The translations under genes were made by a program, and so were the position numbers. A model generated the notes under the pieces. That model was not told where the DNA came from. It did no database searches and saw only the letters and a list, made by a program, of their open reading frames with translations. A stretch of 64,000 nucleotides of DNA, taken from the NCBI GenBank assembly GCA_009760855.2, contig WPIO01000019.1, positions 3,793,501-3,857,500 of the forward strand, written 5' to 3'. This DNA is from Cristatella mucedo. Its lineage: Eukaryota > Bryozoa > Phylactolaemata > Cristatellidae. This document shows, one piece after another, positions 1 to 11,630 of the stretch (position 1 is its first letter; the number at the start of each line of letters is the position of its first letter).

Positions 1-275
1 AAAAGCACACCTGTTTGTAACATAATTTAGTGGGTACTCGTGGTTTGTCATTTGTGTGCTCGTGAGTGCTGACACTGTGTCCGCTGCTACTAACCATATC
101 TACACGTTGCCCTATGCATTTCTCATGTAACAATGTTATGTTTGATGGCATTGCGAACGTTACCACTAATCATTTGGTCATGGTTTCTTTACAGCATCTG
201 TAAAGTGCCTAGAAAGAGATTGTGTTTTCTGAGGGCGCTCTACAAATGTATTACAATTATTATAGGTATTATAGG
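1..275 (+). mobile_element. LINE-B 3' end (ATT-tailed family), cut by window start
   Basis: It contains the family's 3' UTR (GTGGTTTGTCATTTGTG..., ACTAATCATT...) and the tail hairpin GTAAAGTGCCTAGAAAGAGA...CTGAGGGCGCT. LINE-B proteins elsewhere in the window show the CR1/L2-like C terminus. Confidence 0.7.
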
Positions 276-276
276 C

Positions 277-560
277 AGGGCGCTAAACTGGGTGCAGTTA
301 AGGAGATGCTTAGTGGTAGACATTTTTGGGTTGAGCATATGTGATTCAACAATATTTTTATAGAAGCTATAGACTTTGCCTTGTCTAGGATATATTGGTA
401 CAATTTACAGTGGTCCTCGCCAGCCTCTCGATGGACAATCAGTCCCGATCTTCTGCATACTTTCTCAAGCTTTCGCTCGGTAGACTGTAGCTGTTTTGAT
501 GTCTGCAGTAAACCACGGGCTTCTGGGTGATGCCTCACAGTGTCAAAGTTCAGCACCGAT
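277..560 (-). mobile_element. LINE-B internal fragment
   Basis: It matches, on the opposite strand, the LINE-B stretch seen at 14090-14160 and 12960-13060 (CACATATGCTCAACCC..., TTTTATAGAAGCTA...), upstream of the reverse transcriptase. Confidence 0.5.
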
Positions 561-1049
561 CAGGAATTCCCTTGCATTCGATTAAGCGCCCGAGCGCTCG
601 TTAACTCGCTAGGGTTTGGCAGAAGATTTTCATGAACGTTCCATTTTGGCAGACCAAGCAGCCTTTTCAGCTCTTAGGCATTCAATTCATTGAATAGTGT
701 ATCTCTCTTGAATCCGTCAGGATTTAAACGTATACTTTAACTACAATGCTTACCAATACAGTCTCACACAAAGAAACTACCACAGGGTGACGAAGGGTCA
801 TATGCAACTACCTGACACTTCTTACACCAAATATTACGAAAGGGTTTTTGCGGCTCCGGAATGGTAGTCATTTCCCACAAAAAGCGCACGAAACAAGCGC
901 TAGTACATACCAATGCCTGACGAATACTGGCTGAGCAGGCGTCTAGAAGCGTAACGAATGATTACGAGTTGCTGCACCAATACGTCCCGATGGAAACAGA
1001 GCACTGATGAGCGGCTGTACCTCAATATAACAGTCCATGTTGTCAACAT

Positions 1050-1215
1050 AATAATAATAATCACACACTTGATAAAGCGCCTTTAGAGAATTCAATCTCT
1101 TTCTAGACGCTTTATATTTGCTGCAAAGAAAACCCGATCGAATAATTAGTGGTAGCATGCTCACGCAGAGTCGTCCACTCGACAGCCTCAAAGGGTCGCA
1201 TCGGAAATTTGAGTA
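1050..1215 (-). mobile_element. LINE-B 3' tail
   Basis: ATAATAATAATAATCACACAC, then the hairpin AAAGCGCCTTTAGAGAATTC and its partner arm, then the family UTR. Confidence 0.7.
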
Positions 1216-1985
1216 GGGCACTTTTAACCGTGTAAAAATAGGTTATTTCATATTCTGTTCATAATTATTGTGAATTCACGAGCAACTTATAATCTTTAGA
1301 GTTGGTGTAGCATGCCAGCATTCAAAACACGCGGCGACATCCTAAAATGACGAAGTGCTAGATCGGTCAGATTATAACTGGTGAAATAATATTCCCTAAC
1401 GATAATGAGTAGGAAGCAGTGACGCTATAACCCATGGTTATGCGGCATAAAAGTCAAGGTAATGAACTCGGCAGTCAGTTTTGCTACAGGCTTTTGGCCA
1501 GGCAAAAGTTAAGCTCTACGATTTACTTGGAGGTGTATTCAGGGCAGTCGGCAGTTAAGTGATGCTCTTGGTGCCAAACGCGAATTCTTTTAAGCTAAGG
1601 CTGACGGCGAAAGTTTGCATCCGTCTGAATACCGTCAGCGTGCATTGGCGCTGCAGCTACAACGCACTAGCCACACTACAAGGCTGCAAAGGGCGTAGCC
1701 AGTATTCGCTTCATGTGTCGGCAAGGACAAGCTCCGGTACGAGTGCTTCGCTCGTGGCCTGAGGAGGAAATTAGTGCAGAGCACCACGTTGACACGGCGT
1801 TGGTAACGATTCAGAAATAGCACTACTTTCTACTAGATGAAGTGTGCCTCGAATCGCTTGCTAAGCAGGTACTTCGCCGGTAATGTAGTTCAAATTGCGA
1901 TATTGTTTTGTCTGCTAAGTCGCACACCCTGTGCGTGGGGTGAAGCGTGCAGGTTTGGTAACCGCGTCTCGCCTACCTCTTCACC

Positions 1986-2145
1986 CAGGAGGTAATGTGC
2001 TCGCTGTTCACAACCCAGATCGTGGGTTCGAGTACTGTAGTGGGCGATCCTCCATTGTCCACTGCAAGCGGCGGCGGTGACTGCCGCAAAGGCTCTTCTG
2101 CCGCTAGACAAATGAAGGTGCTAACTCAGCTAACCTTGTAGGTAA
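1986..2145 (+). mobile_element. SINE-2, degenerate
   Basis: It contains GATCGTGGGTTCGAGTACTG (a B-box-like sequence) followed by the family body (GCGATCCTCCATTGTCCACT, GTGACTGCCGCAAAGGC) shared with 2914-3118 and 11461-11630. Confidence 0.6.
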
Positions 2146-2804
2146 AATTCATCGCCGATGCTTTAATCGATTACTGCACTTTAGATAGATATTGAATGTT
2201 AGTTAATTTATCGTCCTTATTGAACCTGGAGCTGATAGCATTGCAATGAACATTAGAGCCTCTCCGTCTGTAACTCCACAAAGACCAAGTGGGTGTTACG
2301 TAGGAGAGTTTTATGTAGCGCCCTCAAAGCCTAAGCGACTTTCGGTACTCATGCGGTAGCCAACAGACTTCATCTCAAGCAAAAAAATAGAAAGTGACAG
2401 GCATAGTTGAGTCAGTAGGGCATTCGAAGAAGTGAGTAGTATGGAAGTAGCAGCTCAAGACGGCAGGAAAGAATATGCTGTAGGCGGCACCAGAAGAATA
2501 GATGTCGCTGGCTGCGTCAGTAGAGAGGAAGTTAGCTCCGCCGGCTAGGACCTGCAGAGTTCCACAGTCTAGGACATGCAGAGCAAAAGCTTCTGTCGCC
2601 AACGGTCTTTAAGCGGAGGAATGGAACAGCTAATGCATTGTCTACACAGGACCTGAGGGCGCGAAGAGGCTGAAACTGATGCAGCAGTTCAGCTAGGTAC
2701 GAAGGAGCCGTGGCGGGCCTTTCGGGTCAGCGTAAGCGAACTTCGCTCTGTATCCATTCATCAACCGGCAGCCATCCCAACCATTCTAGTTGACCAACCG
2801 GGAG

Positions 2805-2909
2805 CAGTGGCGTACCGAAGAGGGCAGCTGAGGCATATGTCATCGGGTGCTGGATCTCGGGGGGGGGGGAGGGTTGGGGTGCTGAAACAGTATCTTAGGA
2901 ACGCCACTG
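2805..2909. mobile_element. Tiny hAT-like miniature element
   Basis: The ends are inverted: CAGTGGCGTACC at the left and, on the other strand, CAGTGGCGTTCC at the right. The flanking octamers ACCGGGAG and ATCGTGAG agree at 6 of 8 positions. A run of nine or ten G lies inside. The termini are of the common hAT CAGTGGCGT type. Confidence 0.5.
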
Positions 2910-2913
2910 ATCG

Positions 2914-3118
2914 TGAGCCGTGGTGGAACACTTAGTAAGGTGGCTGCTGTTCCCGACCTCGGTTCCGAGGTCGTGGGCTCGAATCCTGTGATGGGCGATC
3001 CTTTATTACCGTTGCTTGCAAGCATTAGTGATAGCCGTAAAGGCTTTTCTGTCGCTGTGCTAGAGAGACAGTTAAATCAGCTAGTATTTAGCAGAAGGGA
3101 CAAACGGCTGATCCTCTG
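2914..3118 (+). mobile_element. SINE-2 (tRNA-like head)
   Basis: The head GAGCCGTGGTGGAACACTTA resembles a tRNA 5' half. GGTCGTGGGCTCGAATCC is a good pol III B box. A conserved body of about 100 bases follows. It is inserted in LINE-A copy A1. Confidence 0.7.
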
Positions 3119-3661
3119 AGATTTTTAAGTAGCCTTGCTGCCATATTCATCACCAGCTGCAGTTGCCTAGTGGCCTTTTCAGTAGCCAAAAAGTGGCCCA
3201 GCAAAAACGGAATTTAAATAATCCAGCCTAGACAGAACTAGTGAGTTAGCTAAATCTTTTGCCACCCAACGTTCTAGACAGCTCCGATTCTTAGATCGGG
3301 ATCGGACGTGATGGCTAGCTGTGGAGGCAGTCTTCTTAATGAAACTTTCAAAGTTTATGTGCAGTTTTCAAAGACAACACCTGAATTCCCAGCGAGGTGA
3401 GGGTCGGGCAACAACATCACTTATTATAAGAGCAAAGTCTCCTTGTCCAGCCGCACGCTTGGTTTGTCCTATGAGTGGGGGGTTCGGTTTTATCGTCGTT
3501 TAGTTCGCTGCAGTATATTCCGGCGGTTTACACGAGTCCCACAGCTATCGTCAGGACAGAAACGTTTTCGTCCCGATCGCGGCCCCTCATCGGATTTCCG
3601 TTGAAAATGTCGAGGCCTAGACGACGGAGACCCCCCCCCCCGGGCCTTAACCCAGGGGTAA

Positions 3662-3800
3662 GATACTCGCACTTAGTGAGCTAGGTCGTGGGTTCGACTC
3701 CAGCAGCAGCCAATTCGTCATTGCCGTTCGCAAGTAGGCTGTAGTAGCTGCCAAGGCTCGCTTGCGGAAATTCAAACGAGGCCCTTGAATCAGCCGGCCT
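3662..3800 (+). mobile_element. SINE-2, 5'-damaged
   Basis: GGTCGTGGGTTCGACTCC B box followed by the SINE-2 body (CAATTCGTCATTGCCGTTCG, TAGCTGCCAAGGC). A C-rich run directly precedes it. Confidence 0.55.
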
Positions 3801-4002
3801 TTTTTGCGTCAGGACGCAAGTGGCTTGAGCAACTACGCAGGAGATATACAAGCGAGCATAGCGGTACCAGCAAGAGTAGTGGCCATCCACACTGCTCATC
3901 TCCTCAGCGGTTCGCCTAACTTTGGCCACCCACATTTTTTGGGCGAGACAAGCAAGCAAAATAGGTGATGTAAGGGGAGTGTCGGTAGAGCTCAGGATAA
4001 GT

Positions 4003-4150
4003 TTATAATAATAATAATAATGCACTTGATAAAGCGCCCTCAGAGAACTTAATCTCTCTCTAGGCGCTTTACATTTGCTGCAAAGGAAAATGCAATTGAA
4101 TGGTGAGTAAAATCATGCTTGATAAACAAACAAAATGAATAACTCACAAG
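4003..4150 (-). mobile_element. LINE-B 3' tail
   Basis: ATAATAATAATAATGCACTTG followed by the tail hairpin and the 3' UTR (GCAATTGAATGGTGAGTAA), truncated. Confidence 0.75.
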
Positions 4151-4159
4151 CGTGTAGCT

Positions 4160-5060
4160 AGTTACAAGGTAAGACTTTCCTTAAGATCATCTAAGATCCT
4201 TCCAAGGTCGTTTGCCTTTGCAGCCTACACTAGAAACGAACATTATTGCGACTCAAAATTGCAATCCCTTCCCTGCCAATACTTGTGTCAGGTTGAACTA
4301 TGGGAGATGTTCGGAAGCTAGCTCATCTAAGCCGAGAAAGTTCGGGCAGATCTTGACCACCGGCCTGCACACATGACAGAAGACAGGGGCTTAGGGGAAC
4401 TCAGCATGAGCCAGTAGACATCCGCGATCGGACCAAATGACGGGCGTGACGCCTACATGAGACCGTACAGCAGACTTGTACATTGGCTCGTTAACAGTGG
4501 CTGCTTTAACTGCTTATCGTTAGTCAAGAAAGTGTTTGTACTACATATATCGGCGTTGTGTCTGCTTCATTTTTGCCACAGAAATAGCAGACAGATAATC
4601 CAGTAGTGGCAGGGGCCTACCCCCACCCCGCGAAGACAGCAGCAGCGCCCGGAAAGCACTCTGTGGTTGTGCCGCACACTAGCAAGATGGCGGCGGCAGG
4701 AAGGTGTATTCTGTAACTAACGTGCTGTAGCAGGTCCTGAGCTGGAGACCTTTGCCACAAGCGCAACGAGTGTACACAATGGCGCTGGTCTCTGCAGATG
4801 CATGGCCGATACTTGTGAAGCTAGTGCCTTGCAGCACGGCTGACCGGTCGTAAATGGCGAACCCGTAAACACCGGTATGGCGACTGCAGCACAGTACGAC
4901 AGCATTCAAAAGCATCCATAGCCTAGCATGACAAGTCTTCGTCCTTGCATAGATCCTTGCGTTATCTCGAAGAAGCCCAAGAGGTTATGCGTGTACCGCA
5001 CCAGCTACAGTGCGTGCAGCTCACTAGCTCGAAGCTCAGCAAGTAAAGCCAAGTAATGAC
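4160..5060. other. No recognisable gene
   Basis: About 900 bases between LINE-B and LINE-A. Short frames only, with no family resemblance that I can see. Confidence 0.5.
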
Positions 5061-5065
5061 GGTCA

Positions 5066-6690
5066 TTACAGATGTAATGTAATGTAATGTATCTCCGTCA
5101 GTAACTCCATGAAGTCATAAAGACCATGTGGGTGTTACGCAGGAGAGTTTTGTATAGCGCACTCACAGCCTAAGCGGCTTTCGGTACGCATTCGGTAGCC
5201 AACAGACTTCGTCTCACGCAACAAAGAGAAAGTGGGAGGCATAGCAGAGTCAGGAGAGCAGTTGAGGTAGTGAGTAGCATAGAAGTAGCAGTTCAGGACC
5301 GCTGAAAAAGATGTGCCACAGTCGGCAGTTGGAGAGTAGATGTCGTTGCGTAAGAATTGTGGAAGCGAGTTCCACAGTCTAGGACCTGCAGAGCTAAAGC
5401 TTCTGTCGCCAACTGTCTTTAAGCGGAGGAATGGGACAGCTAATTTATTGTCCACACAGGACCTGAGGGCGCGAACAGGCTGAAGCTTATGCAGCAGTTC
5501 AGCTAGGTATGAAGGAGCCAAGCCGTGGCGGGCCTTGTGGGTCAGCATAAGAACTTTGCTCTGTATCCTTCGCTCAACCGGCAACCATCCCAGCTCTTCC
5601 AGCAAAGGTGACACGTGCTCAAACCGCTGGGACTTGAAGACCAGCCTTGCAGCCATATTCATAGTCCGCTGTAGTGGCATAATGGCTTTCTTTGGTAGCC
5701 CAGCCAAAAGGGAATTACAATAATCAAGCCGAGACAGAACTAAAGAGCTAGTTAAACTTTTTACAAGCCACTGTGGGAGACAGCTTCTAATCTTGGATAG
5801 GGATCGGATGTGATGGCTAGCTGTAGAGGCAGTCTTCTGAAGGAAGCTTTTGAAATCGAGGCAGCTGTCGAACACGACACCTAGATTACGAGCACGTGGT
5901 GAAGGTCGCACAATAGCATCACCTATTAGAACAGCAAAGCCTTTTAGTCCAGCCACACGCTTAGGGTGTCCTATGAGAAGCAGTTCGGTTTTATCGTCAT
6001 TTAATTTCAGGAAGTTTTCCGTCATCCAGGATCGAATATCAGCAAGGCAAGCATTCAGTTTCTCAGTTGCTGCAGCAGATTCCGACGGTTTAAATGACAA
6101 ATACAACTGAGTATCGTCAGCATAGAAGTGATATCCTATTCCATGGGCCTTAATCACTTTTCCCAGAGGTTGCGTATAAATGGAGAACAGCAAGGGACCA
6201 AGTACAGACCCTTGAGGGACTCCACAGGTGACCCTTCTCATGTCTGAGACCTGACCCCCACACGACACGGAATGAACACGATCAGACAAGTATGATTTAA
6301 ACCACGCTAGTGCTTCGTCTGCCAGACCGATCGTTGTTCTCAGTCGTTCAAGCAGAACTTCGTGATCAATGGTGTCGAAGGCAGCAGACAGATCTAGCAG
6401 AGCTAAGGCAGTGACATTCCCGTCGTCGTTGCCACGTAGAATGTCATTTTTAACACGGAGGAGAGCAGTTTCAGTAGAGTGCTGCCTCTTGAACCCTGAT
6501 TGAAATGTTTCTGACATTCCATTATTTTCAATATGTTCAACAAGCTGCTTAGCAACAATTTTTTCAAGAATCTTTGATAAGAATGGAAGAAGGGAAACTG
6601 GACGATAGTTTGCTAGGACCTCTGTGTCTAATCCAGGCTTTTTAAGAATAGGTCTAACGATTGCCGATGCCCAGTTAAATTCGGTCTAAG
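5066..6690 (-). mobile_element. LINE-A copy A2 (CR1/L2-like non-LTR retrotransposon)
   Basis: It contains the reverse transcriptase frame, a 3' UTR of only about 60 bases and a terminal ACATT-type repeat at 5066-5092. Other copies in the window share the same 3' end, which fixes the family boundary. Confidence 0.85.
5135..6685 (-). CDS. LINE-A reverse transcriptase, 5'-truncated but open
   Basis: An uninterrupted frame of 516 codons, stopped upstream by TAG where homology also ends. It shows a non-LTR reverse transcriptase of the CR1/L2 type. Seen in order are RPILKKPGLD near the start, YRPVSLLPFLSKILEKIV, HSTETALL, motif A LLDLSAAFDTIDH (about 97-107), motif B GVPQGSVLGPLLF (about 155-167), catalytic YADD (about 188-191) and LKLNDDKTELL. 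The C-terminal region (KTVGDRSFSSAGPRLWNSLP) is typical of these elements. The endonuclease and ORF1 are missing through 5' truncation. No stop or frameshift is visible, so the copy is young. It copies its RNA at a nicked target in the nucleus. Confidence 0.88.
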   Translation of the reverse strand, partial: TEFNWASAIVRPILKKPGLDTEVLANYRPVSLLPFLSKILEKIVAKQLVEHIENNGMSETFQSGFKRQHSTETALLRVKNDILRGNDDGNVTALALLDLSAAFDTIDHEVLLERLRTTIGLADEALAWFKSYLSDRVHSVSCGGQVSDMRRVTCGVPQGSVLGPLLFSIYTQPLGKVIKAHGIGYHFYADDTQLYLSFKPSESAAATEKLNACLADIRSWMTENFLKLNDDKTELLLIGHPKRVAGLKGFAVLIGDAIVRPSPRARNLGVVFDSCLDFKSFLQKTASTASHHIRSLSKIRSCLPQWLVKSLTSSLVLSRLDYCNSLLAGLPKKAIMPLQRTMNMAARLVFKSQRFEHVSPLLEELGWLPVERRIQSKVLMLTHKARHGLAPSYLAELLHKLQPVRALRSCVDNKLAVPFLRLKTVGDRSFSSAGPRLWNSLPQFLRNDIYSPTADCGTSFSAVLNCYFYATHYLNCSPDSAMPPTFSLLRETKSVGYRMRTESRLGCECAIQNSPA

Positions 6691-6694
6691 ACAT

Positions 6695-7374
6695 AGATTA
6701 TTCCATATCTGGTTCCTAACGCTTATAAATCAGAAACCACTAATAATCCCAAGTACTGCTATTAACTGATCAATTTAGCACGGGCACATTTAAATTCTGT
6801 ATAAGCAACTATGCATACGAAAGGTTAATGTGAATGTTCGCGAGCCAATGCGGGTGCATGTTAGTCAATATAAGATGTAGCAATCTGTTACTTTTGCGCT
6901 GGCTTTTTCTAGGCGACCACAAGCACTGGAGCAATGCTCATAGTTCCTTCATCCTAAATCCTTTTATCGCATCTTACTAAGAAACCCGCTTTGGATTAAA
7001 GGCTTCAAGTCATTGCATCAGCTCAGGCTAAACTTTCGGCCGTCGAACGCCTAGACGAAAACGCTGGCCTACTGGAGACCGGGAGAGTTATCGCTGAGGT
7101 TTGTGGGATTATAGCTAATCTTTAAGCTCGGAGGCTTGCCAGCCTCAACTTGGAGCTGCCGCCCCAGGCGCTCCTGCTGCACACAAATCTACTGCGGCAG
7201 AATGAGCCTGAAAATATGGTAGCATCTTAGAGGGATAAAGATTATGCATTTATTTTTTTAAATTTATAAAATGATTAAACTATTTTTGGAATCTCCATAG
7301 TTAAAACTTATCTATTCTCTTAACAAAGATTTGGCAGCAGCAATATCTCCAGATTGCCTTGTCGGGGAATTTTT
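6695..7374. other. No recognisable gene
   Basis: AT-rich in the second half (7240-7320). No convincing repeat or coding signal. Confidence 0.5.
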
Positions 7375-7379
7375 GGTTC

Positions 7380-7686
7380 TGTAGTTTGGTTCGAACATCG
7401 GAGAGCCAGCCGATGAACAACGCCAACCATGTATTTTACTACTCACAGAGCAGAGGGAGCACGACTTCACTCACCCGTCTCTCCCACTCTAGTCCCCTCT
7501 CCTTGACTACGGCTGTGCCTTGGCCGACCCCGATGGTGAATCGACCATCTGTTCACCAGCGGGTTATCGGCCTGTGTCAACGCCTCATTAGAAGCGGACC
7601 ACAACTATGCACAGGCCCCTCTCGAGGATGCTCCCACCAGCTGTTGAGGATAGGAGCGGTACCAGCCTGCATGCAATCGAACTACA
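7380..7686 (-). mobile_element. Solo LTR of an LTR retrotransposon
   Basis: 307 bases bounded by TGTAGTT and AACTACA (TG...CA), flanked on both sides by the 5-bp duplication GGTTC (7375-7379 and 7687-7691). The strand is inferred from a poly(A)-like AGTAAAATAC on the minus strand. A second, truncated copy lies at 12137-12408, about 80% alike by eye. No internal retroelement genes are next to either copy, so this is a recombination relic. Confidence 0.8.
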
Positions 7687-7699
7687 GGTTCTACATTTA

Positions 7700-9570
7700 T
7701 TTTGGTTCTACATCGTCGCGGAGATAGTTTTCCTGGTACTGTGAGGTTGGTCTATTCTTACGTTCAGCTGGATTGAGATGGACGATTTATTTTATGTCAG
7801 CATGCATGCAAATGCTTTTTCTGCGATCTGAACTAATGGTGATAGGGCATCTGTAGTATAGTGGCCGAGCAGGCGCCGAGGGGCTGCGTTGCTACGTGCT
7901 TCCAGTATCGTCAACTCTCCACGAGGGCCAGCCGTCGAGATGCTGTGTAGGCACAAAAGCGCGGCAGTGCCTTTCCATACAAGGAAATTGACTAGTGTGG
8001 CTTGTAGAAATCGCTGTCACGCCTACCCAAGAGCCAGTTCAGAGATGTACCGTAGCCCCCCTAAGTAACTCCTGGGTACATCAAAAAGGATATTACCGTG
8101 CAGGCTGTGTGAAGACATTTGAAACTTAAGCAAGTACCGAGGTCGAGCAGCAGATATCTCTAGCTGCGCCTCGCCCTAAATAACCTCTCTCACAGTGGGG
8201 TAGCATTATTTCGTTTCTAAGACTCAGGTACAGTTACAATGCTCGACCTTTCGACACCTGAGTAACTACGAGCATCGGCCGCTTAACTAATAGCGTTTAT
8301 AGTGACCTCGTTTCCCCCTCCCATCGAGGCTTGCCTCTTCCAAGCTAGTTCGGGCACCTTGCCGGCAGGAGAGACTTAAGGCGTCGCAGTCATAGCCGAT
8401 GTTGCTTGAGAAAACTACTGAGGAATTAAACTTCATCAATAGCAGCTATTAATCTGTATGTCTCAATGGTGTTTTATGCACAGGTGTTTAAAACAGCCAC
8501 ATAAAATCATTTATACTGTACACTTCGATACCTCTGCGTACTGACTGCTGAGTAGTCGGGGACTCCTTTGTGGCTTGATGGCCACGTTCATAGCCGCGTC
8601 ATGAACTGTCTGGGTCGATGCAAGGTAGAACAAGGCGAAGCCGTTGTATTCAATGGAACGCAACTCCATCGAACGATGACGGTTACCCGAGATGAGCCCT
8701 TCCTGAATCAGTTGGTCAACATTGACAAACCGAAGAATATCATTGACGCAGAAGAGCAGGACGAGAAAGAGTTGGTGTTAATGATGCCTATGTGGCTGAT
8801 TTCGATAAAGTAAGTGACATATACGAGGAATAAGTGCAGGATGAAGGCGAAGTGATGCTCAATGATTAAATGCAACTAATTTCAATGATTACTTAATGCT
8901 TTCTGTCAAGTTGAAAGAAAAATACAGTTGAATTATATATACAGAGCAATTTCGGGGCTCCGTCAAGCGAACTGGTCCCTGAGAAGTGAGACTCGGACGC
9001 TACCGCAGAGCGGAGAACCATGCACTTCCGGTGCAGCTGCCTCTCCCTGCTCGAGGCCCAGCTGGATTTAGCCGAATTTCCGAGTGTACAAGCTCCTACT
9101 ACTGACGCACCAACATACATTGCCAACAGAATGCATCTACATAATTAAAATTAAAATAGAGCCGAAGACAAAACTAAGGAAAATTAAAAAGTAATTATAA
9201 GAGGTCGCTTTTACAGAATTCTATGAGAACTAAAGCTCTGTCAAGGGGCTTTACTGCTCGAAGCCCGAGAATCATTAACTAAGGGTTAATGACTTGCACG
9301 CATCATTCTCAGATCACCATGCAAAAGCTCTCGTGTATCGTGCTTTGGCCAGAATGCTAAAGCGCTCAAGAAGACAGTTAAAGCCCCGATTACTAGGAAC
9401 TCGGGCTATTGACATAAATTATAGACAGGTAAGCAGGCAGAACACAGAAACAAAAAAAGACGAGTTCGCCGGGGCGCCGAGAAAGCTGACCTGAATAGGT
9501 GCGTCTGTATCTGAGGCTAAAATGGTGCAATGCCATGGCAGGTTGTCCCCGTTGCCTTCAATGTCTAGAC
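7700..9570. other. No recognisable gene
   Basis: It contains an 81-codon open frame at 8568-8813 (acidic, unrecognised) and AT-rich stretches near 8880-8950 and 9150-9200. Nothing here can be assigned. Confidence 0.45.
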
Positions 9571-9574
9571 TTTC

Positions 9575-9960
9575 GATGCATTAGAGCTGAAGGCTCGATC
9601 ACCAAAAGATTTTAATTTAGCGTGAGGGATGGCCAGATGACTAGGTGTTGAGGAGCCGGTGGTGTGAGGAGCACACTGGACTAGCAAGAAGGTCGGCAGG
9701 TAGCTAGGTTAGTGCAAGCCAGCGAAGCGACCTGTAAGCCAGACTGGAGATCTTAAAATCAATTCGATTCTTGATACAAGCCAGTGAAGCTCCGGTAGAA
9801 AGCGGCGTGATGCGGCAGATACACTGCTAATCGCAGACCAGGCTAGCCGCCGAGTTGTTCACCTGTTTCAGGCAATTAAGGGCACTGGCCAGAAGTAATA
9901 AATGAAGGTAATGATGACGTGTCACTAAGGAGTGAACTAGTTTGGCTGCTGTACTCTTGT
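9575..9960 (-). mobile_element. LINE-B, strongly decayed fragment
   Basis: Scattered agreement with the LINE-B C-terminal region (CCAAAAGATTTTAATTTAG versus CCAAAGGATTTGAGGTTTG, a GCCAGTGAAGCTCC stretch, and GACCAGGCTAGCCGCCGAG). No usable frame. Confidence 0.45.
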
Positions 9961-11460
9961 CTAACCGTCACGAGGTCCCGGGCACCAAATTGAAAACTTT
10001 TGGTGATTCAGCTCGAATTTACACTCACATCCACGTTACTACCCACACTCTCTTGCGTCGTAAAAGTCTAAGCTAAAGACGAATCCGCTCTGCCGATTGC
10101 TTTCCCTTTACCCCAGCGAGCTTGTCCTTCTTGCTCCAGCTTTGCAAGTCCTGTGCATGATTCAGTGCATGATTCACCGTCTAAGCTCTTACTGGATGGT
10201 GGTCACGGGTGTCTACATGTTTGTTTAGTATGCTGGCACAAGCATGATACTTTCGTGCTTGTTTGTTGATTCTCATGCAGCCACTTGTACCTGGATAGTG
10301 ATAGTTTTTTTTTAAGATGCCTTGCATGGCATATCATTATTACTATCATTATTATAATACTAATTATTATAGAGACTGGCATTAGCTATTGCAACTCAGC
10401 CACTAATACATATAATAAGTAGTATAATTACTAATGGCTATAATTACTAATGGCACTGCAAACAGCTCTTGATCTCAAAATCACTTCCCAAGTTCTACTA
10501 AGTGCAGCGACCAAAAAAGCCAAGTGCACAGTATAAACACATTTAGATAAGTAATTTACTGCCTTATTTCCTTGATACTAATAATAATACAATTGTATAG
10601 CACCCTCAGAGAACTTAATCTCTTTTGAACTTTAAAACTTTCTTACATGAAGTATTTGTAATATTTATAAAATATGCAAAATTATGTAAAATTTTTGAAT
10701 ACATGAAGTATTTGTAAGGTATGCTGAAAAAGAAGCATAATTGAATGGTTAGTGGTAGCATGCTCACTGTCAACAAGCATAACATGGTCAGAGGTGACAT
10801 GCAAAGGGTCTACATGCAGATAGGGTTAGTGGTAGCATGCACAGTCTCAGCACGAATGAGCACAAAAAGGACGAATCACACAGACCCACTGTGGCAAGCA
10901 GATGCATTTTTAGCTTCTTTATAAATGCCTTCAAGTTAAGGGATGTCATGACGTCAGTCGAGAGTGAGTTCTAGTCTTTGGGAGCATTACGAATTAAAGG
11001 CACGTGTCTCCAAAAGATTTGAGGTTCGTACGAGGTGTAGCTTAACAATTAGATTCAGAAAAGCAGGTGTTGCGATGCTTTGCCTGGTGGGGAGAATAGA
11101 TTGGATAGGTAGGGCTGAAGCCAACGAATGACGGAACCTAAAAGTAAGTTAAAGAACCTTGAAGTCGATGCGATGCTTGACTTGGAGCCAGTGCAGATCG
11201 GCTGGAAAAGGTGTGATGTGGCAACTTCCATGCTCAGGACCGACCAGCCTGGCTGCAGAGTTTAGCAGCAACTGCAAACGCCTGATTGCATGTAGCTGGT
11301 ACACCAGCAAGCAGTGAGTTACAAAAGTCGTAACAGGATGTCACAAACGAATGTACCAGTTAATTCATATGTAGCATCCCGAATATAAGCAAGCCCGAAT
11401 TCTAGCCATATTACGTAGCTGAATGTAGGCAGACGACTGCGGAGCTGATGTGGTCATTGG

Positions 11461-11630
11461 TGAGCCGTGATGGCACACTAGGTAAGGCGGTTGCTTTCAC
11501 GACCCGAGGTCGTGAGTTCGAATCCTGCGATGGGTGATTCTTTATCGCCACTGCAAGCGATGGTGATAGCCCTAAAAGGCCCTTCTGTCGCAATACAAAA
11601 AGAGGCTGTTTAATCAGCTAGGATTTTTTT
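11461..11630 (+). mobile_element. SINE-2 inserted in LINE-B
   Basis: TGAGCCGTGATGGCACACTA head, GGTCGTGAGTTCGAATCC B box, and the family body ending in AATCAGCTAGGATTTTTTTT. Confidence 0.7.

Larger units (their letters stand above)
2262..3640 (-). mobile_element. LINE-A copy A1, broken by later insertions
   Basis: 2262-2804 and 3120-3640 match successive parts of copy A2 (3' UTR, C-terminal coding, then more upstream coding). The gap holds a small hAT-like element (2805-2909) and a SINE-2 (2914-3118). Coding frames are destroyed. Confidence 0.75.

Noticed and set aside
8568-8813. 81-codon acidic open frame
   Set aside because: No start context, splice signals or family motif. Length is within chance for the region.
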